Source of the DNA: Neopestalotiopsis rosae
Lineage: Eukaryota; Ascomycota; Sordariomycetes; Amphisphaeriales; Sporocadaceae
Reading direction: 5' to 3'
DNA: 64,000 bases
Assembly: GCA_023078685.1 (NCBI GenBank)
Contig: JALGAS010000002.1
Span: 6,386,001-6,450,000 of the forward strand
The notes under the pieces were generated by a model. It worked only from the letters and a program-made list of their open reading frames with translations. It searched no databases and had not been told where the DNA came from. This document shows positions 22,576 through 34,134 of the stretch, one piece after another; the stretch's first letter is position 1; each line of letters opens with the position of its first letter. The position numbers and the translations under genes were made by a program.

Positions 22576-25080
22576 GGTTGCCTTCTAAAGGCATGCTCTA
22601 TTGTCTTGCTGGTGTTTGGGTGGTTGGTCGAAATGGGTCCTGCTGACGTATCTCCCTTTTGACAGAGCGCAGAAGGCAGCACAAGGGTCCCACACCCATA
22701 ACTAAATAACTGACCCGCTGCAAGCCGCCAGCTTAGATGAGACAAGGGAAGGAGTATACAAGAACGACTGCTCGAATATTACCGCTCAGCTCAGCTTCCA
22801 ATATACCCAGCGGTGACCAGTGTTGTATATATATTCACCAATTCAACAAGGGAAAAGAATGAAGATACATAAGACTTAGGTCCAAGATCGTAAAGGAACC
22901 ATGAAAATTGTTTTTCTTGGCTGAAATGTTCATGAAGCCAAATCTATTAGGATGGTCAAAAGACCAACCAACTCTGCCCACGTTTCAAACAGTTGCCCAC
23001 CTGCCTTCCCCAATGTGCAAAACGACGCGGGGTACCCTAGAGTCCTACGTGTGGCCTTGTTTTGCGAGAGCTGCGCATAACCAAAGTTGTAGACTACAGG
23101 GGGCTAGCTGACGCCCGACTGGGGCTTACAGCTGAGAATACGTCCAAGTGGTGAGTTATGCGAGATGGACGCAAAACTCACTCACAGTTATACAAGTAAC
23201 AGCCTCCTTGAGGCTGTACACGGATAGGCACATACTCCAGCCACGTGTGGCGTATCGCTGCGATCGCATTCGGCATAAAGATGGTATCAGTTTGAAAGCA
23301 ATCATGTCGTGGAAGGTAGTATGTTTCAACTTAGAAATTGTTAGCATATCTTCAAGTGTGAAAACTCAGCTATATAATCAATTCTTGTCATGAATTCAGC
23401 CAAGTAGTCATGTTCATAGCTGGCACCGTGTAAGCAATATCAAAATTGTACAGTAAAACCACACTTGCGCGCAATTGACCATGCATCGAGACAACCGGCT
23501 TTCGCTTATCCTCATTTTAAGCAGATAAGCCTTGACTATGTTACAAATGTCAACAAACTCCTGAATACTGATCATCCCGTGTAGAACATATTCATGTGAA
23601 AAGGCGATTGAAAGTAATCTATGTGCAAAGTCATACTTATATCTGTAGGTTATTAGTGCAGTCAACCAGACGGTAATATTACACCTGGAGGGCTGCTCCG
23701 CTACTGTCAGCCAGAGTTTGGATCATCCGTGTACAGTCGGAATCAAAACTATTGATGAAAAAGGAGTTCGGACTCATGGAAGCACTACTCGTCGATTGGT
23801 CCTTTGCTACAGATGGCTCTCTACCATTTGCGCGATTTTCAGGACAGCTGCATGGTCGGCATAAATGGTGTGTGCTATTGATTTAGGATGCATTGTCCAG
23901 TACGTACACGTAGATGTCCCATCGCTAAAAGGAGGCCTCGATATACTTCTTGTTCATATAGGATTATATTGAGGAGAACAAGGCGCCAAGAGTATATTCA
24001 TAACATTAGAGACAACTCATGGATCGGCAAAGTGGAAAGAAATGGTACTGTGGCCTAGTTTCAATGAATGCAGTTGCGAAATTGCACAAGTGACCTTTTC
24101 ACGGACTCTGAGGAGAAGTCATGGCTTGGCGCCGGTCCTGCATGCACCTTGTTGGAGATGCCAGATAGGAGATACTAGAGAGCAGTGAAAGGTCCAAGTT
24201 GCGGTCAACAGATGCTTCTAACCCCCTGAGTGAAAATTTTGATAAGTGCCAGTTTGGAACGGTGCAAGCGAACACGGGTATTGCAGGTAGTGCTATGGTA
24301 CATATTTCATACAAGTCGAGCACGTCAACTACCACTCTGCGTGGTTCATCAATTGATATGAAAAGTTGTAGGCACAATGTAGTGTAGCCGCGGCTGCAAC
24401 CCCAGCGATCGCATGCAGACTTCGATGTACTACATATTGGTTGGCCTTTTTGAACCTGCAGCAAAAAAAATGCAGTTCCGAGGGAAGAACAATACCTATT
24501 TCCTTGGAGCATGTCTCGGATAGGACGTGTCACTCAGATACTATGTATGTACCGTGCTTCACTGCTACCTTGTTAACCAATGACACAACATTGAAGCCTC
24601 CAGCGCTGGCTATTATTACCAGTTGACCTGGACTTACAGCTCCGATAGTGGACCCTGACCACTAGGAAGCGTGCCATTAGAGGTACTGAAGGTGTGCGGG
24701 AGGTAGATGCTTGAGCCGGGCGCACCAATAGCCAAGGGCATTACCACATGGAAAATAATTGGATCGAGAAGAGTTTTTCCCCTGGCCGATCGCCTGCCCT
24801 GCCCGTCATCAGGATTTGATGGGTGAACAGGATAGATGAATGGCATTTGGACCCAGTAAAGTAGAAAAGGTTAGCCCAGCTCCCGAGGCCCAGATCAGCC
24901 ATCAGTCAGTCACGCCGGGCGTGGACAAAGATTCCCCCCTCCTTAGCTGTGAAAAAGTCTCCAGAAGCAGCTGATTGAGTCTGGCCCTGACCTTGAACCA
25001 GGAGCCCTGGAGCACGTCCCCCGCTCGCGCTAGTTATTAACATTTTCTGTGTCCTTGTTTTTGTATGTACGTGTAGGCCC
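22576..25080. other. Long intergenic region
   Basis: About 2.5 kb with no recognisable gene. A 144-codon minus-strand frame (24533-24099) has no family features and no splice support. The region separates the DUF6590 gene from the ornithine decarboxylase control region. Confidence 0.45.
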
Positions 25081-26188
25081 CAAGATCAACAACACCAACA
25101 AGTGTCCCGTTCCGCTGTCATCTCTAAAAACGGTCGACGTCTTTCCTTAGCCCGGCCCTCGTTCAAGACTCCAAAAAGTCAGGCACCAAAAATCACTCAG
25201 CACTGACCTGAGGCCTCCTTACCACTTGACAGGGTGCTGCGCCTCTCTCCAGTCCAAGCACTGCAAAGGGAAAGAAAAACGAGAAGCAAAAAGTTCCATC
25301 AAGTGCCTTAGAGGTATTATCCTTTGATTATTACTGCCTAACAAACAACGCTTCGACCTTTTGGTACGTCATCTCAATCGTGAGTTCAACACCAATAAGC
25401 GCCCCAGATTTTCTGCCCCACCATTGTGAATTTTGGATTTTCCCTAACACACAACTTGACTACCACCTACTCCATCGCACCCCCGACCGACCCCCCAAGT
25501 TTCTCTTCTCCCAAATTGTTTCGAAAACTACTTTCGAAGTCGTTTCTTCCCAACTTCAACATAGTAACCAAAAGCACCTGAGCTGCAGGCCACCGAGGCA
25601 TTTTCACACCTGCCGCTGCGTACAATCACCGCTGACCACAGAGGAACTCTTCCCCCGCAGAGTTTCACTCACCTTCGATTTGAGAACCCACCACCCCGAC
25701 TGCCTTTGGTCTGTCAAAGGCACCATCGCTACTACGGCTCCCGCGGCCGTGAACTTCGTCTCTGACCAAGATTTCAGCCTTCGGCAAACCTTTCACATCA
25801 TCAACTCCCGACCGCCACCCGCTGCTGAGGACTCCTAAGCAGCACCAAGCTCCCCTCGTGCTCGATTCATCTCCGGATCAGAATCCCCCATTCTCACCAA
25901 ACTACCAGCTGCCGCATAGGACGACTTCGGAGTCTCTTCCTCTATCCGAGGGGGAGTCGAGGAGACCTCGTCAGATCGCTTCGGGATCAGGAAGCTACCG
26001 TTTTCGACCACCTTAACATCAGAGTGTACATTCTGGTACCCCATCTTTCTCTCATCTAGGCTAAGGATTAATACCCCTTGCCTTTGATATATAAATCCAC
26101 CAGAGTCGTCACCTCTTGACTGTCGACCGAACGATCAACAACCGCCAGCCCCCTTCTCCCTTGTCCACTCCGTCAAACAGCGAGGGAT
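25081..26188 (+). promoter_or_regulatory. ATG-free, pyrimidine-rich leader/promoter of ornithine decarboxylase
   Basis: From 25081 to the ODC start codon at 26189 there is not one ATG in any plus-strand frame (over 1.1 kb), and the plus strand is strongly C/T-rich from about 25400 onward. This is what a long scanned 5' leader looks like. One frame (25380-25838) is open for at least 152 codons from a GTG, ending in TAA. Conserved upstream frames with non-AUG starts are established for ODC homologs. A TATATAAAT at about 26088-26096 could alternatively be a close promoter element, so part of this stretch may be promoter rather than leader. Confidence 0.5.
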
Positions 26189-27621
26189 ATGGTTATGGCA
26201 ACAGTCGCCGTCGATCACATCGCACCGGTTATATTTGAAAATAACCATCATTTTGGCCGTGTCCGAAAGAATTCTCTCTTCGACACTCAGCAAAATGGCG
26301 CCTTGTTAGGCAAACATTTGATTGGCGATGCTCTCCGCCGCCGTGTGGAGAGCATTGACCATGAATCCTGTGATCCAGGCGACGAAGATACGTTCTTCGT
26401 GGGCGATCTCGGCGAGGTCTATCGCCAACACATGCGTTGGAAGAAGAATCTTCCTCGTGTGAAGCCTTTCTATGGTGCGTGTCTCACATGTTCCCGTCCT
26501 GTCCCGTCTTTGCCCTGCAGAAATCACGAACCTTTACGCTAACCAACCCCGCAGCCGTCAAGTGCAACCCTGACCCTCAGGTCATTAAGCTTCTCGCGGG
26601 TTTAGGCACAGGCTTTGATTGTGCTTCCAAAGCCGAAATTGAACAAGTCTTGGACTTGGGCGTTGATCCATCCCGCATCATCTACGCCCAGCCCTGCAAG
26701 ACCAACTCGTACGTGCGCTATGTCGCCAACCAAGGAGTCAAGCAGATGACCTTTGACAACGCCGACGAGTTGCGCAAGATTGCCAAGCTCTACCCTACCG
26801 CTGAGCTCTACTTGCGCATCTTGACCGATGACTCATCCAGCTTGTGCCGCCTTAGCTTGAAGTTTGGAGCTTCTCTTGACTCCACTGAGGAGCTGCTGGC
26901 ACTTGCCAAGGATCTTGGTTTGAACGTTGTGGGCGTCAGCTTCCATGTCGGTTCCGGTGCTTCGGACCCGCTCGCCTTCCTCAAGGCTGTCCAGGACGCT
27001 GCCCACGTTTTCAAGCAGGCCGCCACTTTCGGGTACGATCTGAAGACCCTCGATGTCGGCGGAGGTTTCTGTGGTGAGACCTTCGAGGCCATGGCTCACG
27101 TCCTCCGTGAGGCTCTCGACGAGTACTTCCCTCCCACCGTCAACATCATTGCAGAGCCTGGCCGATACTACGTCTCCACTGCTTTCACCATTGCCTGCAA
27201 CATCATTGCGCGCCGTCCTATCGTGAACCCCGCCACCGGCGAGGCCAGCTACATGGCGTACATCAACGATGGCCTCTACGGCAACTTTAGCAGCATCATG
27301 TTTGACCACCAGCACCCCATTGCCAAGGTCCTTCGCACTAGTCGCCAGACTCTCTACAACACCCCTTTGGCCGATTCCTACCCCGAGGGCATTCACGAGG
27401 GTATCGAGTACTCCATCTGGGGTCCCACTTGTGATGGCATCGACCGCATCACTGAGAGCATCCGCTTCGATCATGAGCTCGATGTTGGTGATTGGTTCTA
27501 CTTTGAAAACATGGGTGCCTACACCAAATGCTCGGCTACTCGATTCAATGGCTTCCCTGATGCCCATGATGTCATTTACGTGTGCAGTGAGCCTGGTGCC
27601 CGGGCTTTGATGAACATGTAA
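26189..27621 (+). CDS. SPE1: Ornithine decarboxylase
   Basis: Two exons (26189-26474 and 26555-27621) give 450 residues; the 80-nt intron has an acgCTAACC branch site. This is a PLP-dependent fold-III decarboxylase making putrescine from ornithine, the first step of polyamine synthesis, in the cytosol. The join recreates the PLP-lysine motif FYAVKCNP (Lys98). Also visible are the Gly-rich phosphate loop (DVGGGF), EPGRYY, and WGPTCDGID with the active-site Cys388 of the partner subunit. The N-terminal extension of about 60 residues before the barrel is usual for fungi. Start at 26189; a second ATG at 26195 (Met3) would remove two residues. Expression is probably controlled by polyamines through the unusual leader; in other fungi the protein is also targeted by antizyme. 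Confidence 0.96.
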
Positions 27622-29703
27622 TGGCATGAAGTTCTTTCATGGCAGGATGTGTCTGTTGGATGAAAATTGGTGTTGAGTGCTTGCTTCGGGTTCTTTTCTT
27701 TGCAGCCGGGAGAGTTGGACTGCAGATGATGGAGTGTCTCTTTGCTTAGTCAATTATTTGTTACAGGCTCGTTCAATGAATAGACATTAGGTTGCGTATA
27801 TCATTACTGGCTTTGCTCGTGCTCAGACATGACGCGATCGCCTTGATTGTCGCTCATCCATATTTCAAATGCATGGGATTTTCGCATTATATTAATTGCG
27901 TTCTCACCAAGATTAAGCTTTAACACAGCACAGAGAATCCAGTGTTATGTATAACGACTTGTATTCCTAGGTATTATTCCACGAGAAAGCTAATTTAGAG
28001 CAACTGATGAGATTTGCGTTCAACGTAATCATATATCTTGAAATTGAAATTATATGATTGAACAGGATGAATAGGAGCATTCGACGCATTCTAGCAAAAT
28101 GAAAACAATGCCCAGAATTACCAGAAACAGGGTCCTCGCGCCAGAAGATGACCGCCAGAAGGAATAGAACTTTGTGGGAATACCCAGGTCTCTCATAATG
28201 ACGTTCAGCGTGATCTTCACCCTTGGGTGCACCCGAGGTATCACCAACCGCAAAATAACGGCTTCGAAGGACCTGGTGTTGCTGTTCTAAACCGTTCCTC
28301 TGTTCACACCGGTAGTGGAACATTTTCTGTTCCCAAATGACCCCTTGTTGCGGCTTCAACCATTGCCGTGGTATGAGCTTCACCTTCCTTGTTGTCCTTG
28401 GCCTCCATTCCATCAGGACTGGAGCATGGTTGGCTGGTGTCCATTTACTTCGGTAAGCACGATTCGAAATTGGACAGTCATTCTTTATAAAAAAAAAAAA
28501 TAAAAAAAAAATGAGAGATCACACAATGCTTTGAGAGTTGTTGAACACAAAGGAAATGCAGGCAGTGATGAAGGAGTTGATGATAGCTTGAGCTTCGGCG
28601 ATATTAGAGTTCGGAACTGTCGATTTAGCCGAGGAGTTCGAGTGCTGATCATGAGTCCGGTGTAGATCTTTATTGTCTAAGACCATTCTAGCGTACAAAT
28701 ACACTTCAAGCTCAACTCATGGAAATTGTTCCAATGTGGCGGTCATACTTATTTCTGTGGTTTTGAAACACTCCCCCCTGTATCAAGACACAAATCCCAA
28801 TTGTCCGGAGGGAGGAGGGCTCTTGATTTAGATTACATCACCGAGAAGCGATTAGAATCCGACACCATATTCTTATGATTGAACAGCTCTTATACGATTG
28901 CTCGGTTAGCAGCAATTGCGGTCCGTCGCCCAAGCTCTAGTTAGTGTCTGGTTTTGACAGTTCAGTGCCAGTGGTCCGGCCAGCTTCAAGTGCTCCAATT
29001 GGTTCTTGAGCAATAATGGTAATCCAGTAACATGATATGCCCATCAGTTCCCTGGAGTCGTACGTGTCGAGAATGCAGTTCATGCCAAAGATACAATTTT
29101 AAGCATAAATAAACGCACAAGTCCCTGAAGTCTTGGCGTGCGGAATGGCAGCATTGTCAGCTTCGCTGGACCCTTGTTTTCAGCTTTCGCACACTATACC
29201 CAGCCGGGGTCGCACTTGGCGTGCTGATCGCCTGTTGGCAATGTACGATGGGGGCAGCCCGTCGGTTTCTTGGGCAGAAGCCAGTAAAACAAGCTGATTA
29301 AAAATAGTAGGAGGGGGAAATGGGGGGCTGAAACTTCCTAGCTTCGGTCAGCTTGTCTGCTGTGCTGACAACACGTCTTTGTGATTGTCTTTCTTCAACT
29401 ACATTTCACGCGTAAACGATCAGTGATAATTCTTGCGAAGAGGACTCGAGCTTGTTGACGGTTTCCGAGTCTCGATCAACTGGGGACCAGTCGCATGTAA
29501 TGCGATATGTGTACATGATATGGTTGATGTGACGACCTAGACACCAGGGATTTGGGCGAACCCAGCGATGAGCACTTCGCTCTAACAGAGTTGCACACGA
29601 AATCGACCTTCAACCACTTGGCTTTCTACCGTGCACCGGCTTCTAATCGACCACAACAGAGTACACTCAAATCCCCTGTTTCGAGTCTTGGGATACTGCT
29701 GCA
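27622..29703. other. Intergenic region with poly-A tract
   Basis: About 2.1 kb without a recognisable gene. It holds a nearly pure A tract with one T interruption at 28489-28511. Open frames are short and unfamiliar. Confidence 0.5.
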
Positions 29704-31851
29704 ATGTCGGGGCTCGCTCCGGGGTGGGAGGCCGACTACGATGGATCGCGTTGGTTTTACAGGTACAAGTCGACCGGCTTGACACAGTTCACTTTTCCAA
29801 AAGCAGGCGATGAATTTCCAGAGCATATTGGATCGGGTACCGAGTCTTTTGGGCTCGCACCCGAAGAGCGCTTAGCAAGCGATCGACAGGTCAAGAAGCG
29901 TGGTTCCTCGGATAGTCCCAGTACACAGGGCCCAACGGAAGTCGTCAGCGGGATGAGTGCGACGGGTTACTTTGATCCTTTGGCCTGGCATGATGATTTC
30001 AGTTCCTCTCCAGACCTAGAGGCGCCAGTCACGGGCGAGACAAAGAAAACGGACACAGCCAGCGGATCGCCTTCAACAATACCATCGTTGACTGCAACGC
30101 CGACCGCACCAGCTTCTGCAACACTTGCGGATGATTCTTCGCCTGGAGTAGCTGCACCTGGATTGAATGATGAAAGTGGTTCGGTCAATGCTACAGTTGA
30201 GGAGTCTATTGTTCATATGCTGGATGGCCAGCCGATCTACCAGGAACTACCTGATACCAGTCCAGCTCATGCCGCGACCGCAGCGTCCTCCTCACCTGTC
30301 GGGCATGTGGCAGAGCTTGCCAGTGGTGATACCGTCAAATGCGCGGATGAGCTGGCCCCCATCGAGATGGATGGAGCTTCAACAATACCGGGCTTTTTTG
30401 GCACACACCTCAACCCATATACGCCAGCTGAGCTTTCGAATGAGGAGATACCTATCACGACTCAGAAAACTGACGTGGAAAGACCACTATCTGGTTCAGA
30501 ACATGCGAAGCCATTAGAAACTCCAGGTCCTTCGCCAGGTCCGGCCAATAACATCAAAGCATTTCGACCCGCGACTCGACCCATAGGCGGCAGTGTTGGC
30601 TATCCTCGGCCATTGTCCTTGAAGCCACGAGATAATGAGATCAAAAACATTGGCCCAAAACGGCATTCTGTTCCAACATCAATCCCTTCCGCGGCTTCTA
30701 CCAGTGTTCAAAGACATCCGACTGTATTGACACCAGCAACAGTACCAAAGGCCACCACAACGCTAAAGAGTGATCCAGTAGCCAAGGGTCCTCTTCGTTC
30801 CCCAGTTCCTTCCATCCTAAGGCCGGCGCGGGGAATTGCTTCGAAAAACAATGTTCCAATTCCAGGCGCAAATGCCCGACACGGTAGTATACAAGCCGAG
30901 CCACCATATCCAACGACCAAACTACCCGACTCGACAATGACGCATGTCCCATCTGTTCTAAAACCAGCAGGTCGTAAACACTTGAACGGGCAGACTGTGC
31001 GCGCCCCGTACCCAGCACAAACGGAGAATCGTCCCCGCGCAGAATCACTGGAAGCGCAGCACCACAGGGCGAGCTTTAGTTCTGAAAAGATCTATCAGCG
31101 CCGGCCTGTATCCATGCTCGTAGATCAAAAATCCGCATCCTTTGGGTTCGAGAGGCCGTCCGTAGCATCGACTGCCGTGTCTGGACCGAGCGCTTTACAG
31201 CACGTCTCAGAGCTTCACGGTGATGTGATACCACCGAGGCCATCCACGACTACGCCAGAACAGTCCAGGCGAGATCCGAGTTATTATCCAGCGGCCGTGC
31301 ATGGGAAAAGTCTCCGGAGTCAAGCTCAGGTCTACTCAGGGCAACTAGCAGAATTACCATCCGCGGAGCATGACCCACGAGCCACTCCTACAGCCGACTA
31401 CCCGATCAAAGGGCAGGTACATTCTGATTCATCTGCCCAAGCTGCGTTCGATGTATCTCGTCCTACCTCTGCAGCTCCTAGCGAGGTATCATCACCTACA
31501 GTATCGATGCTTTCACTTCATCACACACCAAAATTGGCACATGCTCATGTCGTCAACGGGGCTCAAGAAGATAGCAGCTCCGACATTATCGCGACAGAAG
31601 CAACACAGGATCAGGATCTAAAGGATCCTGGGGCCGTCACTTATGTGATGCACAATCATTCCACAAAGACGTCATGCACAGAGGAGACCATTGTCGAAAA
31701 AGCCGGCACCAACGTGCAAGTGGCTCCAATCACCAGGGCGACGGATTCACTTGCCAGGCACGATGCCGATACCGTCTCCATGATGAGCGACAAGCAGTGG
31801 CCCAGAGCAGTCATTGATTACTCGGGGGATTCTTGGGGTGACGAATGGTGA
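29704..31851 (+). CDS. WW-like domain, otherwise disordered protein
   Basis: One exon of 715 codons. Residues 1-40 resemble a WW domain: GLAPGWEADYDGSRWFYRY followed by LTQFTFP. The first Trp and the central aromatics are present, but the second signature Trp is replaced by Phe. The remainder is Pro/Ser/Thr/Ala-rich and low in hydrophobic residues, with many SP/TP and Pro-rich patches, so likely disordered. The last residues (YSGDSWGDEW) are acidic and aromatic. WW domains bind Pro-rich peptides, so a scaffold role is possible, but no function is assigned. The frame is long and unbroken, with no antisense competitor, which supports it as real. The ATG chosen is the first one that retains the WW segment. 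Confidence 0.75.
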   Translation: MSGLAPGWEADYDGSRWFYRYKSTGLTQFTFPKAGDEFPEHIGSGTESFGLAPEERLASDRQVKKRGSSDSPSTQGPTEVVSGMSATGYFDPLAWHDDFSSSPDLEAPVTGETKKTDTASGSPSTIPSLTATPTAPASATLADDSSPGVAAPGLNDESGSVNATVEESIVHMLDGQPIYQELPDTSPAHAATAASSSPVGHVAELASGDTVKCADELAPIEMDGASTIPGFFGTHLNPYTPAELSNEEIPITTQKTDVERPLSGSEHAKPLETPGPSPGPANNIKAFRPATRPIGGSVGYPRPLSLKPRDNEIKNIGPKRHSVPTSIPSAASTSVQRHPTVLTPATVPKATTTLKSDPVAKGPLRSPVPSILRPARGIASKNNVPIPGANARHGSIQAEPPYPTTKLPDSTMTHVPSVLKPAGRKHLNGQTVRAPYPAQTENRPRAESLEAQHHRASFSSEKIYQRRPVSMLVDQKSASFGFERPSVASTAVSGPSALQHVSELHGDVIPPRPSTTTPEQSRRDPSYYPAAVHGKSLRSQAQVYSGQLAELPSAEHDPRATPTADYPIKGQVHSDSSAQAAFDVSRPTSAAPSEVSSPTVSMLSLHHTPKLAHAHVVNGAQEDSSSDIIATEATQDQDLKDPGAVTYVMHNHSTKTSCTEETIVEKAGTNVQVAPITRATDSLARHDADTVSMMSDKQWPRAVIDYSGDSWGDEW

Positions 31852-32352
31852 TGCACAGGCCTTTTGTGCTTTGTATGCATGAGACGATATTGGGTTCTTC
31901 TCGGCATGAACAGAAAGAAGATAATTTCAAGACTTCTTGTAGCATGCTACGGCATGGCATGGGGACTAGACTATCGTATAATGAGCAGTTAGAGTGAATT
32001 GACCTAACTAACGTATTTACAAGCAGACTCTCTAGACTCGCTCTATTTTCGGGATGGCAGTAGCTGAACTTTGTATTACAGTCTAGATTTGTATGCTATT
32101 TCGTTGATATTATCAGACAATGAACACCAGCAAACGTCTTTGATGGAATCACACGCCACGAGGCTTCTATACCCGAAGCGGAGTGGCAAATCGTCTCCTT
32201 TGTCAACGGACAGGCATAATTCGTCAAGGAGACCCCAGTACTATCTCTCTAACGGGACAACTATTCATGCCTACCTGGTCCATCATCCAACCTTGTTCAT
32301 AGGAGGGATCATACAGTCACCCCAACAAGCCACACAAAGTACAATAGTAGAT
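31852..32352. other. Intergenic region
   Basis: About 500 bp, AT-rich, containing the 3' end of the WW gene and the promoter of the small secreted protein. The open frame continues upstream of 32353, but only the ATG at 32353 gives a signal peptide. Confidence 0.5.
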
Positions 32353-32748
32353 ATGCGTTCCATCAACGCTCTCATTCTCCTAGTCGCCACCGCGACCGTC
32401 ACCATCGCGCTCCCCACCTCTCCCATGGTGGTGGACTCGATTGTGATACCGCGCGCGCTCACGGGCGACGCCCAGGCCGACGCGTCCATTGACCCGGAAA
32501 TGGACGCCGAGCTGCTCTCGGGCAAGATCCAGACCTTGTTCACGGCCACTTGTCACAATATCTGCATCAAGATTTACTCCACGCCTGGCAAGCTTCGGGA
32601 CAAGTGTATGGATGTTTGTCGTAAGCTCAGCCATTTTTCTTTCCCTTCATTTGGCACTTTTATGTGTTCGTCCTATGAGACTCGGAAGACTGACATTCTC
32701 CTTTAAATCCTAGATCACGATCATGATGAGCCTACAGGGAACATGTGA
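32353..32748 (+). CDS. Small secreted protein with C-x3-C-x13-C-x3-C pattern
   Basis: Exons 32353-32620 and 32714-32748 (93-nt intron, GTAAGC donor, CCTAG acceptor) give exactly 100 residues. Residues 1-20 are a clear signal peptide (hydrophobic LILLVATATVTIA). The mature part has only four cysteines, at 67, 71, 85 and 89, spaced C-x3-C-x13-C-x3-C, the pattern of helical-hairpin (alpha-hairpinin-like) peptides. It ends in a His/Asp-rich tail (HHDHDEP) that could bind metal. Between the signal and the cysteines is an acidic, pro-peptide-like stretch. No family match is recognised; small cysteine-containing secreted proteins of fungi are often effectors or antimicrobial peptides, but no activity is claimed. 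The intron placement is supported by the tail frame closing immediately. Confidence 0.6.
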
Positions 32749-34134
32749 TCGTAGATGAGATATCGAAGGAATGGCCATTGGGTCACATTGGTCTCAACGT
32801 GCATTTTGAGCTACACATTAGGCAACATAGCTATCAAACAAACTCCAGAAGAAATTCCTAGCTATACCACCCAAAGTCTTTCCTCGTTTGCGCAGCAACG
32901 TAACTGGGAGAACTCTGGGAAAGCCTTGGCTCTTTGTTCCCCTTCACCGTCCTAGTCTAATAGATCTGCATAAACTGAAAAATTTCCAACAAAGAAGAAA
33001 TCATCTCACACTGAGTCAGGCCTAGATTGGGCTCCCTCCCCGGAGAGAGGATCCAGGTTCGACCCTCCCCATGGTCGTTGTACACTTGTAGCCCACCAGT
33101 AAGAGTAAATTAGATGTCTGATCAGCATCACATTTTTTGCCTTATTTCAGTGTTGAGCCTGTCTTTCTTTCTTTCTTTTCAACACTCCTGAACTCCCTCA
33201 GTCGGATCCCACATGTGTTTAAACTTGCCAGGATGCAGACATATCTTGCTGTCCGGGAGTACTTAGGACAAATGGGCGTGTTCAGCATGCCATGGAGGTC
33301 GATGAGTAAATAGCACGGAGAAAACCTCACTGAGCTATCCTCAAACCTTACAGATTATTCCAATTTTATATCAGAATCTCCGCAACGTACAGTTTTCAAG
33401 TCACTCATGCTTGTTCTAAATCGATGGCAACTTTCCAGGACGTCACTTTGGAAATACTGCTTCATCTGCGCGCAATTTGTAACCCTGTACTACCCTCCAC
33501 GTCTGTCCAGACAGTCGAATATGATCGATGAAGATCCTTACGCTATTGCTCAGATTAGGTTCCATGCTATCGTAATGATTTGCGATGTCATGCTATCTTG
33601 AAAGTTTCAATGTGATAGTAGCTGGCTTTGAGAGATTCATCCAGCCCAGTGAGGAGTACATTTAAGTGAGGCTATGGCATCAGGCATAATGGCTAGGGCC
33701 AATCAGCTTGTCAAGTTTGTTCAATTTCTTGAAAAGGAGTGTGAGAGGAAGTGAGAAAAATCAGATTTCACTGCAAGTCTAATACTCCCAAGCGCGATGA
33801 ACACCCATTGGATTCTATAAATATCCAAGCATCAATTGCCCCGATAGAGTGGCACCACTGTGTATTTGTGCCAGAATGCTGGTTTCACTGCAATTTTAGG
33901 CCACGCGAAGGTCTGTATACGCATTCAGTCCCCCTGTCTTCCCATTTAATCCTTAGTCGTGCCAAGGAAGTTGGAAAGCAACTGCAACAGGGCCCTGCGT
34001 GACGGCGAACCTAGCCCGTAGGTACACACATGCACAATAGATACGCACAATTAAATGGACTTCAAAATCATTGAATGAAATTATTTTATCAAAACGCTCC
34101 AGGCCCCTTTTATTGGTATATGCTTCTATCAATT
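32749..34134. other. Intergenic region
   Basis: About 1.4 kb, AT-rich, with no supportable gene. It should contain the 3' end of the convergent gamma-adaptin gene. Confidence 0.5.

Noticed and set aside
24099..24533. 144-codon minus-strand frame
   Set aside because: No recognisable features and isolated in a long intergenic stretch.
25835..26044. 69-codon minus-strand frame in the ODC leader
   Set aside because: Reverse of the ATG-free leader; a purine-rich strand yields open frames easily.
33030..33090. GGTTCGACCCT resembling a tRNA B box
   Set aside because: No complementary T-stem, no A box and no cloverleaf could be formed around it; perhaps a decayed SINE fragment but not supportable.
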